In this document: positions 26,224 through 33,206 of the stretch, piece after piece
Layout: each line of letters opens with the position of its first letter
Position numbering within the stretch: position 1 is the stretch's first letter
Assembly: GCA_964584805.1 (NCBI GenBank)
Contig: CAZPAY010000005.1
Coordinates: 62,001-126,000, forward strand
Origin: JABHIE01 sp964584805
GTDB lineage: Bacteria > Planctomycetota > UBA1135
Direction: 5' to 3'
Length of the DNA stretch: 64,000 nucleotides
Translations under genes and position numbers: made by a program
Notes under the pieces: generated by a model
What the model saw: only the letters and a program-made list of their open reading frames with translations
The model's database searches: none
Told to the model about the DNA's origin: nothing

Positions 26224-26826
26224 ATGAGTGACTCGCATCGTTGGATTCCCAAAGCGGACGGCCTCGGCGAGCACGAAGACCGCGGCTCGCGGTTTTTGGC
26301 GGTCGTTTTTCATGCTGCTGATGAGGCTGACTTTCTTGAGCGACTAGCGCAAGTGAAGGTCGAGCACGCCAAGGCCCGACATTGGTGTTGGGCATGGCGT
26401 ATTCATGGCGCGTATCGTTTCAATGACGATGGTGAGCCCGGTGGGACGGCCGGCCGTCCCATGTTGCAAGTGCTCGATGGCTCTGGGCTAGATGAAGTCG
26501 GTGCGATTTGTGTGCGTTATTTCGGCGGAGTCAAATTGGGCACCGGTGGCCTTGCCCGCGCATACGGCGGCGCAACCGCCCGCGCCATGGATGTCACGCC
26601 TCGGTTTGAAATCGTCCCGCAAGTTGTATTTGATTTGACCTTGCCGTTTGACTTATTGGGTTTGCGAGACGAATTGACCGCAAAATTTGCGTCGATGCGC
26701 TTGGCAGGCGATTACACCGATGCGGGATGGCAAGGCCAGGTCACTTTGGCTCAGCCCGAGGCGGGTGCCTTCCGAGATTATCTGCGCGACCGCACCTCCA
26801 ATCGCGCGCGTTGCGAGTTGGCTTAA
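26224..26826 (+). CDS. IMPACT/YigZ-family protein
   Basis: This 200-residue YigZ/UPF0029 protein has the N-terminal signature KARHWCWAWRIHG with RFNDDGEPGGTAGRPMLQVL and VRYFGGVKLGTGGLARAYGGA, then a smaller C-terminal domain. Bacterial YigZ function is unsettled; the fold resembles RNA/nucleotide-binding ribosomal-like domains. The ATG at 26224 is preferred to a TTG two codons upstream. Its stop overlaps the stop of the convergent AhpD-like selenoprotein gene. Confidence 0.9.
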   Translation: MSDSHRWIPKADGLGEHEDRGSRFLAVVFHAADEADFLERLAQVKVEHAKARHWCWAWRIHGAYRFNDDGEPGGTAGRPMLQVLDGSGLDEVGAICVRYFGGVKLGTGGLARAYGGATARAMDVTPRFEIVPQVVFDLTLPFDLLGLRDELTAKFASMRLAGDYTDAGWQGQVTLAQPEAGAFRDYLRDRTSNRARCELA

Positions 26827-27368
26827 CTCAGCCAGTCTTCCGCGTCGACACCCAGCCCATCGGCGAGACGATTGACGTAATTGAAATAGGCCACCACTTG
26901 ACAGGCATCATGGATTTCTCGATCATTCCATCCAGCCGTGCGGAGGCCGTCCGCGTCGGCCCGCGTCATGTCTTGTGGAGTTTTCGTGAGCTTGTCAGCC
27001 CAGGCGCAAAGCGTTTTTTCGGCGTCGGTGAGCGGTGCATCTTGCCAGCCATGTGCGACAAGATGGTCGGCTAATTCTGTTTCATTGGCCTCAGCACGGA
27101 GGTCATGGGCGTGCGCCTTGATTCAGTAATGACACTCATTCACACGGCTCGTGACGATCGCCAGCAACTCGCGTACCCGCGGCGTTAATGCCGAATCGTC
27201 GCCCATGACGCTTGTGTAAATCATGCCGAAAGCGCGCATTTGTTTCGGGTTAACACTCAGTAAACGCCGGATATTCCAAACCCGCCCTGTGCGGCGGATG
27301 GAGTCTTGATACATGCGATCAAGCACGCCCTTCGCGTCGTCGATTTCTACCTGATGAATCCAAGCCAT
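26823..27368 (-). CDS. AhpD-like peroxidase-related protein with in-frame UGA (probable selenoprotein, CxxU)
   Basis: From ATG 27368 to TAA 26823 the frame is open except for one TGA at 27123-27125. Read through, it gives 181 residues matching the AhpD-like 'peroxidase-related' family end to end: MAWIHQVEIDDAKG at the start and VVAYFNYVNRLADGLGVD near the end. The TGA falls exactly on the second redox residue: E67-x11-C79-H-Y-U82-x3-H86, equivalent to AhpD Glu118, Cys130, Cys133 and His137. Selenocysteine here would give a CxxU thiol/selenol peroxidase-reductase site. A SECIS-like hairpin lies 15-39 nt downstream of the UGA. Sel genes are not in the window. The alternatives, a nonsense mutation or a sequencing error, are less likely because all conserved residues after the TGA are intact. 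Confidence 0.82.
27083..27107 (-). promoter_or_regulatory. Candidate bacterial SECIS element
   Basis: Downstream of the UGA the mRNA can form CCUC/GAGG closed by the 6-nt loop CGUGCU (27093-27098), extended below by G-C, U-A, A-U and C-G pairs with one A-C mismatch and one bulged A. Twenty-four nt separate the UGA and the loop, and a GU is near the loop start, both within what is expected for SelB recognition. An alternative 5-bp helix GCACG/CGUGC competes. Confidence 0.5.
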
Positions 27369-27388
27369 GCATCCATTATGGTGAAGCC
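27369..27388. promoter_or_regulatory. Overlapping divergent -10 elements (selenoprotein / asparaginase)
   Basis: Only 20 nt separate the two start codons. TATGGT (27377-27382) is 6 nt from the asparaginase ATG. On the other strand CATAAT (27375-27380) is 6 nt from the AhpD-like ATG. Confidence 0.5.
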
Positions 27389-28459
27389 ATGGCAAAAAAC
27401 ACAACGCGTCGCAATTTCCTCCTGCAAACTGGATTGGGGCTGACGGCTGCCGCTTTGGGCCGCCCGCTTTCGGCATCTGCTTTTACACCAACGAGCAAAT
27501 CTGTCGCAATCGCATCCGGCAATGGATTGGGCGCAGTTGCCGAAGCCGCCCGTCTGATGGGAGAGCCAAAATTGCGAGCGGTGAGTGCGGCGGTGCGCGG
27601 CGTGGGCTTGGTTGAGGCTGACCCCAATGACTTGAGCGTCGGCCTAGGCGGTCTGCCAGATGAAAGTGGCGAGGTCACTCTTGATGCCGCCTGCATGGAC
27701 GGCCCCAGCCACAATGCGGGCAGTGTCGGTTGCCTCAAGCGCATTTTGCACCCTGCTGCCGTCGCGGAGCGCGTGATGGATCGCACCGATCACATCAATC
27801 TCGTGGGGGCGGGTGCATTGGCCTTTGCCAAAGAGCAAGGCTTCCCCGAAACGGATTTGCTCACCGACCGCGCAAAGGGAATTTGGCAAAAGTGGCTCAA
27901 AAAGCGCGAGCCTGATGATCGACTTTGGCCGCTCCATGACACCGAGCCGGCCGACCCGATTCTGCAGGGTGAGCCACGGCCGTGGGGCACGATTCACTGC
28001 TCCGCACTCGCTCCGGACGGCACGCTAGGTTGCTGCACGACAACGAGCGGTTTGGCATTCAAAATCCCGGGGCGAATTGGGGATTCACCATTGATTGGCT
28101 GTGGGCTTTATTGTGATAACTCCGTTGGCTCAGCAGGCGCGACGGGGCGCGGCGAGGCCGCTATTTTGTCTGGCGGATCTTGGCTGGTCGTTGAGCGGAT
28201 GCGTGCGGGCGATTCCCCGACGGAAGCGTGCCTTTACGCGTTGCGTCGCGTGGCCGAACAAACCGAGCGTTCCGCTAAATGGCAACCGGCACTTTGGGAA
28301 AATGGACAGCCCAACTTCGGACTCACTTTTTACGCTGTACGCAAAGACGGGCTTTATGGCTCGGCATCGATGCGTGGCGCGAAAGGCTCGCGTCAATTTG
28401 CCGTATGCAACGAAAATGGCGCACGGCTTGAACCGTGCGCCATTTTATTTGAGCACTAA
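27389..28459 (+). CDS. N4-(beta-N-acetylglucosaminyl)-L-asparaginase family Ntn-hydrolase, Tat-exported
   Basis: This 356-residue protein has a twin-arginine signal (TTRRNFLLQTGLG). The Ntn-hydrolase asparaginase-2 fold is shown by NGLGAVAEA, LSVGLGGLPDESGEVTLDAACMDG, and the autocleavage/nucleophile site RPWG-T201-IHCSAL followed by GCCTTTSGLAFKIPGRIGDSPLIGCGLYCDN and GATGRGEA. Family members cut glycosylasparagine after self-processing into two subunits. Its last codons overlap a perfect 14-bp hairpin, so the C-terminus (GARLEPCAILF) doubles as a terminator. Confidence 0.9.
   Translation: MAKNTTRRNFLLQTGLGLTAAALGRPLSASAFTPTSKSVAIASGNGLGAVAEAARLMGEPKLRAVSAAVRGVGLVEADPNDLSVGLGGLPDESGEVTLDAACMDGPSHNAGSVGCLKRILHPAAVAERVMDRTDHINLVGAGALAFAKEQGFPETDLLTDRAKGIWQKWLKKREPDDRLWPLHDTEPADPILQGEPRPWGTIHCSALAPDGTLGCCTTTSGLAFKIPGRIGDSPLIGCGLYCDNSVGSAGATGRGEAAILSGGSWLVVERMRAGDSPTEACLYALRRVAEQTERSAKWQPALWENGQPNFGLTFYAVRKDGLYGSASMRGAKGSRQFAVCNENGARLEPCAILFEH
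28413..28446. terminator. Perfect 14-bp hairpin inside the asparaginase 3' end
   Basis: 28413-28426 and 28433-28446 are perfect inverted repeats (AAAATGGCGCACGG) with loop CTTGAA, followed by ATTT on the plus strand. It lies before the asparaginase stop at 28457 and about 50 nt beyond the stop of the convergent NYN gene, so it may end transcripts from both sides. Confidence 0.65.
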
Positions 28460-28497
28460 ACGCCCGAATGAGGGCGCAAAGCATCGATTAGAGCCAA

Positions 28498-29307
28498 CTA
28501 GTCTTTTGCAACATAGAGATGGTCTTCGCTCAGTACATGGTACTGGTCGACGGACTTAGTCAAAACATCGCTCATGCTTTCGCGGAAAGCGCAGCACTCG
28601 AACTTGCAGCCTTTGGCTTTGATGAGCGGAGCAACATCTGCAAAGATACCGTTGCCCGACACAGCGATGATGACATCAACTTTGTCGGCGATACGAATCA
28701 TGTCCATGGCGATGCCCGTCTCCCACTCAGCTTTGCGCGAGCCGTCGGCACGCTCAATGACCTCGCGCTTGCGGACTTCAAAGCCGCAGTAACGCAGGTG
28801 GTCGGTGAATGAAATTTGATCAATGCCCTCGCGCTCAATTACGTAAGCGATGGACCGAACCAAGCGACGGTTCCGGACGCAAGCCCGAAGCATCTTGGAA
28901 TAACTCAAGTTAGAACCGTAGCACTTTTTCGCAGAGTGGTACATGTTCTGTACATCAACAAAAACGGCAACGCGCTGACGCTTAAGGAAACCACCCTGTG
29001 AAACATAGCCGCCATTGTTTGGCAAAGCACCCGTTGTTGGGTTGAGATTAAGCTGGCGACGCAAGCGCCAAACCTCATCTTTTAGATCGAGGTAATTTTC
29101 CTCGAGGTCTTCCCGCTCGATTGATGCTGCATCCTCGTGGGGGTCGAGAATGATGGTCGGGTTGTCTGGAAAGTAATGAGGAATCGGGGTGTAGCCGGAA
29201 TCATCTGAGGAAGAAGTATCTTCTTCGACGGAATCATTTTCCTCTACGGAAGTAGTTTCAACATCAGTTTCTTCGATGTCGCTGGAGGTTGGGTCGGTGT
29301 CGGTCAT
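28498..29307 (-). CDS. NYN-domain (LabA/PIN-like) protein with acidic N-terminal tail
   Basis: From ATG 29307 (TCATGACC context with an upstream ACGGAG) the protein is 269 residues. The first ~85 are a Glu/Asp/Ser/Thr-rich low-complexity tail and a predicted coiled segment (REDLEENYLDLKDEVWRLRRQL). Residues from about 105 are an NYN domain: VAVFVDVQNMYHSAK with the first acidic residue, ETGIAMDMIRIADKVDVIIAVSGNGIFADVAPLIKAKGCKFECCAF. NYN domains have a PIN-like RNase fold. The usual SGDGDF reads SGNGIF, so one catalytic Asp is lost. Confidence 0.85.
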   Translation of the reverse strand: MTDTDPTSSDIEETDVETTSVEENDSVEEDTSSSDDSGYTPIPHYFPDNPTIILDPHEDAASIEREDLEENYLDLKDEVWRLRRQLNLNPTTGALPNNGGYVSQGGFLKRQRVAVFVDVQNMYHSAKKCYGSNLSYSKMLRACVRNRRLVRSIAYVIEREGIDQISFTDHLRYCGFEVRKREVIERADGSRKAEWETGIAMDMIRIADKVDVIIAVSGNGIFADVAPLIKAKGCKFECCAFRESMSDVLTKSVDQYHVLSEDHLYVAKD

Positions 29308-29423
29308 GACTCCGTTAGGGGTTAAAGTTTTAAGGCAGGCCTTAGGATGAACCCAATGAGAATAGGCCTTAGTGGGCTCGTGTGGCCCTTGATTGTAACC
29401 TCGCCTAGCCGAAAGCGCGCCGT

Positions 29424-30260
29424 TTAGGTTAGATTTCGCGTGAGACGGACGGCAGGCGCATCGTATGATAAATGAGCCGCAACGATGCAGTCGAGACGAT
29501 AACTTTTCATGTGTTGGGCATGATGACAAATGCCCTCCATGTAAATCGTGTCCTTCCGCTGAAAAAAGAATCGCGGGCTAACTCGCAGGTCAGCGACTGC
29601 ACCATTGCGAAATCTATAAACCAAGTCGACGGCTACGCTTGCGTCAGCTGCGTCATGCAGTAATCGCCGGTTGTCGGGCAATTGAACCTTGTCGGGTGCA
29701 TAGCGCCAAACTTCTTTTCCGCGCCCAAATGGCGAAAGTCGATCACTTGCGCCACCTTCAGATTGGAGATATTGAATCAACTCAAAGGTGTGGATGGCGT
29801 CTGCCGTGGCTCGGTGGAAAGGGCCTTCGGGCAGCTTTAAATCACGCACCAGTCGCTCAAGCGAATGAGAACGCCGCCCTTTGAGTAATTTACGCGAAGC
29901 TGCCAAGGTGCAAAAAACTGGATTCGTGGGCGGTGGGATGTTTGAGCGGATGCATTCAACGGCCAACATCGTTGCATCAAAGGCGGCGTTATGCCCGAAA
30001 AGTGGAAGCTTGCCCGCCCACGCTAGAAATTCTGGAAGAGCTTCTTGGCAAGTAGGTGCGTCAGCTACATCGCGGTCAGAAATGCCGTGAATACCAACAA
30101 CACTCGCTGGAATGGGGGCTTCGGGAAAGAGTAATTGCTCATAGCGTTCCGTGATGGATCGCCCGCGAATTTTGATTGCGCCGATTTCAACCAAGCGTGC
30201 CGAGGGTGGCATGCCGGTTGTTTCCGTATCGAAAACAATGAACTCTGTAGGGAAACTCAT
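29424..30260 (-). CDS. DEDDh 3'-5' exonuclease, DnaQ-like
   Basis: This 278-residue protein has an exonuclease domain of the PolIII epsilon type: VFDTETTGMPPSARLVEIGAI (ExoI), LFGHNAAFDATML (ExoII) and HRATADAIHTFELIQYL (ExoIII with the DEDDh His). The last ~100 residues form an extra domain ending with a phenylalanine-rich core. It may be a stand-alone proofreading or RNase T-like enzyme. Start ATG 30260 overlaps the transporter stop (ATGA), so the two are translationally coupled; an in-frame ATG 30 nt upstream is inside the transporter gene. Confidence 0.88.
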   Translation of the reverse strand: MSFPTEFIVFDTETTGMPPSARLVEIGAIKIRGRSITERYEQLLFPEAPIPASVVGIHGISDRDVADAPTCQEALPEFLAWAGKLPLFGHNAAFDATMLAVECIRSNIPPPTNPVFCTLAASRKLLKGRRSHSLERLVRDLKLPEGPFHRATADAIHTFELIQYLQSEGGASDRLSPFGRGKEVWRYAPDKVQLPDNRRLLHDAADASVAVDLVYRFRNGAVADLRVSPRFFFQRKDTIYMEGICHHAQHMKSYRLDCIVAAHLSYDAPAVRLTRNLT

Positions 30261-30901
30261 TTTACTTTTAGAAAACGCCGCGTGGTCCAAGTGCCAAGGT
30301 AAAAGAGGGGGGTGTCGGTTAGTGCGACTAGTGTCTTGAATAGCCAGAGGTCAAAAATCAATTCAAGCATGCCGCTTGGTGCACGCACGCCCCAGAACAA
30401 AACGACGACGACGAGAATGGAATCTACGAGTTGCGAGACAATCGTGGAAGCATTATTCCGCAACCAAAGGTGCTTTCCGTTGGTGAGCCTTTTCCAAAAG
30501 TGGAAGAGTCGGATATCAATAAATTGCGCCACTAAGTAAGCAAGCATGGAGGCCAAGATGACACGCCATGCGTTCTGGAACACCATGTTGTAAGTGTCAT
30601 CACTAACGGGAGAATCTGCGATGGCCGGGAATTGACCGCCCAGCCATAAAACGCCCATCACCAAGGCAGATGCGCCAAAACCAGCCCAAACCACCATGTT
30701 TGCGCGTTGCTTCCCCCAAATCTCTGAAAGTAAATCAGTCACCAGAAAAGTCAGGGGGTAGGCTAAGGCGCCAGCTGACAGGGTGAAAACTTTGAAGCCG
30801 AAGTCAACCGTCAAAAACTTATTCGCAACCAAATTGGTGACGATCAGTGCCGCGATAAATAAAGCAGCTAGGAATAAGTAGAGGCGGTCGGACCGAGACA
30901 T
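30257..30901 (-). CDS. Queuosine precursor transporter (YhhQ family)
   Basis: This 214-residue, about six-helix VUT/YhhQ protein has NLVANKFLTVDFGFKVFTLSAGALAYPLTFLVTDLLSEIWGKQRA and AQFIDIRLFHFWKRLTNGKHLWLRNNASTIVSQLVDS. YhhQ imports preQ0/preQ1 for queuosine synthesis of tRNA. It starts 3 nt after the upstream gene's stop and overlaps the exonuclease gene. Confidence 0.9.
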   Translation of the reverse strand: MSRSDRLYLFLAALFIAALIVTNLVANKFLTVDFGFKVFTLSAGALAYPLTFLVTDLLSEIWGKQRANMVVWAGFGASALVMGVLWLGGQFPAIADSPVSDDTYNMVFQNAWRVILASMLAYLVAQFIDIRLFHFWKRLTNGKHLWLRNNASTIVSQLVDSILVVVVLFWGVRAPSGMLELIFDLWLFKTLVALTDTPLFYLGTWTTRRFLKVK

Positions 30902-30904
30902 GAT

Positions 30905-32215
30905 TTATTTCACGGGGTAAGTTTCAAGCACCCAAGATTTCCACTCTTCTTCTGCCTGCAACATGGACCAACCATAAGTTTTTTTCATTGCAGATCTTTG
31001 CACTTTTAGATTCCCGGATTGGCTTGGATCGAGTTTGAGCGCAAGGACATAGTCTGAAAAATTACCTTCGCTGTATTGCACAAGGAACTGAACCTTTGAC
31101 CACGAAACTAGATGGTCATCAAAAGACAAGTCAGAGAATTGAGTGGCTCGACCTAGCTCCGCAAAAGTTGTGGCTTTGCCTTTTAGGACAAGTTTGCGCA
31201 CTATCGGAGCCCATTTTGTCGCATCTTTCGCCACAGATTTTTGCCCCTCGCCCAGAGTGAAAAAGTTGTACTTAATGCTGTTGTCCCGGCATTGTAGGTG
31301 ACCCCATCCCGCATCAAGCCAGCTGGGTAAATCGATGCGATAAAGCATGAAGGCATTGAGCAAATTGCTTCCCACATTGTTTAAAAGAGCGTTGTGCATA
31401 TGCTGGTCATGCTTGATGGGGTCGTCACCTCCAGTCGCACTAATTCCAAACCAGAGTGACCGCGACGGCGTGCGCCCATCGGCGCAACTAAATCTGACAT
31501 GGTAGCGCTGGGGGAAGTCGTTCTTATAGCCCAAGTAATGGTCTTTGATTGCGCGAAAATCGGCGCCCTCTTGAAGCATTAAAATCTCAAAACGATAGGG
31601 CTCACCCAAATATTGCCCAAGGCCGACATTTTGCGGAAACCGCTTCGGCCACGGGCCATCGGCGAGGTATTGCTCTTTCAGTAATTCAAAAAAATCGGGC
31701 GTGGTAATGCAAGTTTTGAAAAGGCTCTCTTCTGGTAGCTTCTTGAAGTCGTCGTCTGTAAAACCCATCGTTTCAAGGAAGCGTTGGTAGAAGTTTTCCA
31801 TTCTTTCTGCAAATAAATGCAGGCGCAACCATCGGTCGAGAGTCTTTGTTTTCTTGGGATTGATCGCCGGGAATTTCTCGGCCAAAAGCGTGAGTTCGTC
31901 GAAATAGGCCTCTTTGTCTGCCAGGGGGATTTTCCACTTTTTTAAATCGCAACCAATTCGAAAGTGCTTGGTCTCTATCCAGTAAAGTTGGCGGTCATCT
32001 ATAAAAGCAGCAATCTCGTGATTGTCTGTCGACAAGAATGGAAACTTTCCATGATGGAAAGACTGCTCTTTCATCACTTTTGGGTGATGAGCGCAAACCG
32101 TACACCGATATTTTTTCTCCGGACGGGGCTCTGCTTGGGCAGGCAAGGTGCTCGTGAAAAAACTCAGGCAAAGTGCAAGGGGTAGAGCCTGGCGCGTTAA
32201 GTTAAATAAAATCAT
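30905..32215 (-). CDS. Exported protein with a degenerate peptidase-like domain
   Basis: The 436-residue protein starts at an ATGA overlap with the upstream HEAT-like gene and has a signal peptide ending near SFFTSTLPAQA. An early YRCTVCAHHP segment holds a Cys pair and two His. Near residue 300 it has NAFMLYRIDLPSWLDAGWGHLQ, which resembles the L-P-x-W-L-x-E-G-x-A segment that follows HExxH in peptidase-MA-type gluzincins. No HExxH is present just before it and the EG has become AG, so I infer a catalytically dead relative. No other family is recognised. Confidence 0.55.
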   Translation of the reverse strand: MILFNLTRQALPLALCLSFFTSTLPAQAEPRPEKKYRCTVCAHHPKVMKEQSFHHGKFPFLSTDNHEIAAFIDDRQLYWIETKHFRIGCDLKKWKIPLADKEAYFDELTLLAEKFPAINPKKTKTLDRWLRLHLFAERMENFYQRFLETMGFTDDDFKKLPEESLFKTCITTPDFFELLKEQYLADGPWPKRFPQNVGLGQYLGEPYRFEILMLQEGADFRAIKDHYLGYKNDFPQRYHVRFSCADGRTPSRSLWFGISATGGDDPIKHDQHMHNALLNNVGSNLLNAFMLYRIDLPSWLDAGWGHLQCRDNSIKYNFFTLGEGQKSVAKDATKWAPIVRKLVLKGKATTFAELGRATQFSDLSFDDHLVSWSKVQFLVQYSEGNFSDYVLALKLDPSQSGNLKVQRSAMKKTYGWSMLQAEEEWKSWVLETYPVK

Positions 32216-33132
32216 GGCCGTATTTTTGCTTTCCAACTTTCGCCTTCTTCCACGAGTTGAGTCATCGATGGGCGGGTAAGTGGTTTCGTGTTGGCGATGG
32301 TCATCCGGCAGGCGTTAATCGCTGCAAGTCGTACTTGGCTACGGTTGTCTCGCAGGCCAGTCAATAATAAGGAAGCATCTTGTGGGCGACCTGCGAGCGA
32401 ATACAGTCGCAAACCCGCGATCAAGTCGGCGTAGATTGTAGAAGACAAATAGGGTGTGATGCTCGCGCCCAATGCTTCGCGGGGCAGATCCTTTAGCTCA
32501 TCTCTTAGGAAATCAGCTTCTTTTGTCCATCGTGTGATGAATTGTGCATGCAACTCAGGAATGGCCTTTTTCTCAGCACGATAGGCAAGGCCGCGTGCAA
32601 CTTCAAAGCGCTCTTTATCACTTTTGTTTTCTAATTGCTTTAGCAAAAATACAGCAGCATCTTTGCGCGTACTGTTAGCCCATCGCCGCAACAAATACAG
32701 TCGCGCTGAATCACTAGCCTTCTTCTTCGATTTGTCCCACACCAAATCTAAATCTTCATCAGGGATGACATCATCTAATAGTCCAATTAAGAGTGGAAGT
32801 CGTTTCGCCGCTTCGATGCGACTAAACATACGGATGCACTCCAGAGATGCTGCTCGACCAACTTCGCGCACGACCTCGGCAGATTCGGCAGCCACCTCAT
32901 CTTTTTTCGCACGCCCCATTGTGCCAAGTGCCTTTGTGACCTTATCTTTTGCGGACGACTTCAGCCTCGGCAGTTTTCGCTTTTTCTTGGGCTTTTCCGT
33001 TTCGGGTAAGCCCTCTTGAGGGGTTTCTTGAAGGCCGATCTGAAACGGGGTAGATGGAATCAACTCGTCCGTCAATCCCCAACTCAAGCAAACACAGAGG
33101 GAAGGCATAGCAAGGAGTGCGGCGAGTAGCAT
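32212..33132 (-). CDS. Exported HEAT-like helical repeat protein
   Basis: This 306-residue protein has an N-terminal signal-like segment (LLAALLAMPSLCVCLSWG), a Lys/Pro-rich linker, then paired helices of HEAT/armadillo type (AAKRLPLLIGLLDDV, GLAYRAEKKAIPELHAQF, LLTGLRDNRSQVRLAAINACRMTI). Probably a binding scaffold in the periplasm. It begins a minus-strand operon with the degenerate peptidase-like protein, transporter and exonuclease. TAGACT sits 6 nt before the ATG. Confidence 0.65.
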   Translation of the reverse strand: MLLAALLAMPSLCVCLSWGLTDELIPSTPFQIGLQETPQEGLPETEKPKKKRKLPRLKSSAKDKVTKALGTMGRAKKDEVAAESAEVVREVGRAASLECIRMFSRIEAAKRLPLLIGLLDDVIPDEDLDLVWDKSKKKASDSARLYLLRRWANSTRKDAAVFLLKQLENKSDKERFEVARGLAYRAEKKAIPELHAQFITRWTKEADFLRDELKDLPREALGASITPYLSSTIYADLIAGLRLYSLAGRPQDASLLLTGLRDNRSQVRLAAINACRMTIANTKPLTRPSMTQLVEEGESWKAKIRP

Positions 33133-33144
33133 TCCTGCAGTCTA
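33133..33144 (-). promoter_or_regulatory. Leaderless-type -10 element
   Basis: Minus-strand TAGACT (33139-33144) is followed by GCAGGA and the ATG at 33132, a 6-nt spacing. The GCAGGA could also act as a Shine-Dalgarno sequence, so leaderless initiation is not certain here. Confidence 0.4.
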
Positions 33145-33206
33145 AAGCCTTTCGTGGAAGCCGTGCAGACCGTAGAATTCCTCTTCTGTTACCCATCACG
33201 CACACC

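Noticed and set aside
27123..27476. A 117-codon AhpD-like gene ending at 27123, as a naive gene caller would report it
   Set aside because: It stops at the TGA in the middle of the active site, while the conserved second half follows in the same frame. The Sec-containing 181-residue gene explains the data better than a truncation or pseudogene.
33117..33206. Longer start for the foldase lipoprotein
   Set aside because: It would place about 30 basic residues before a clean lipoprotein signal and overlap the divergent gene; ATG 33207 is better.
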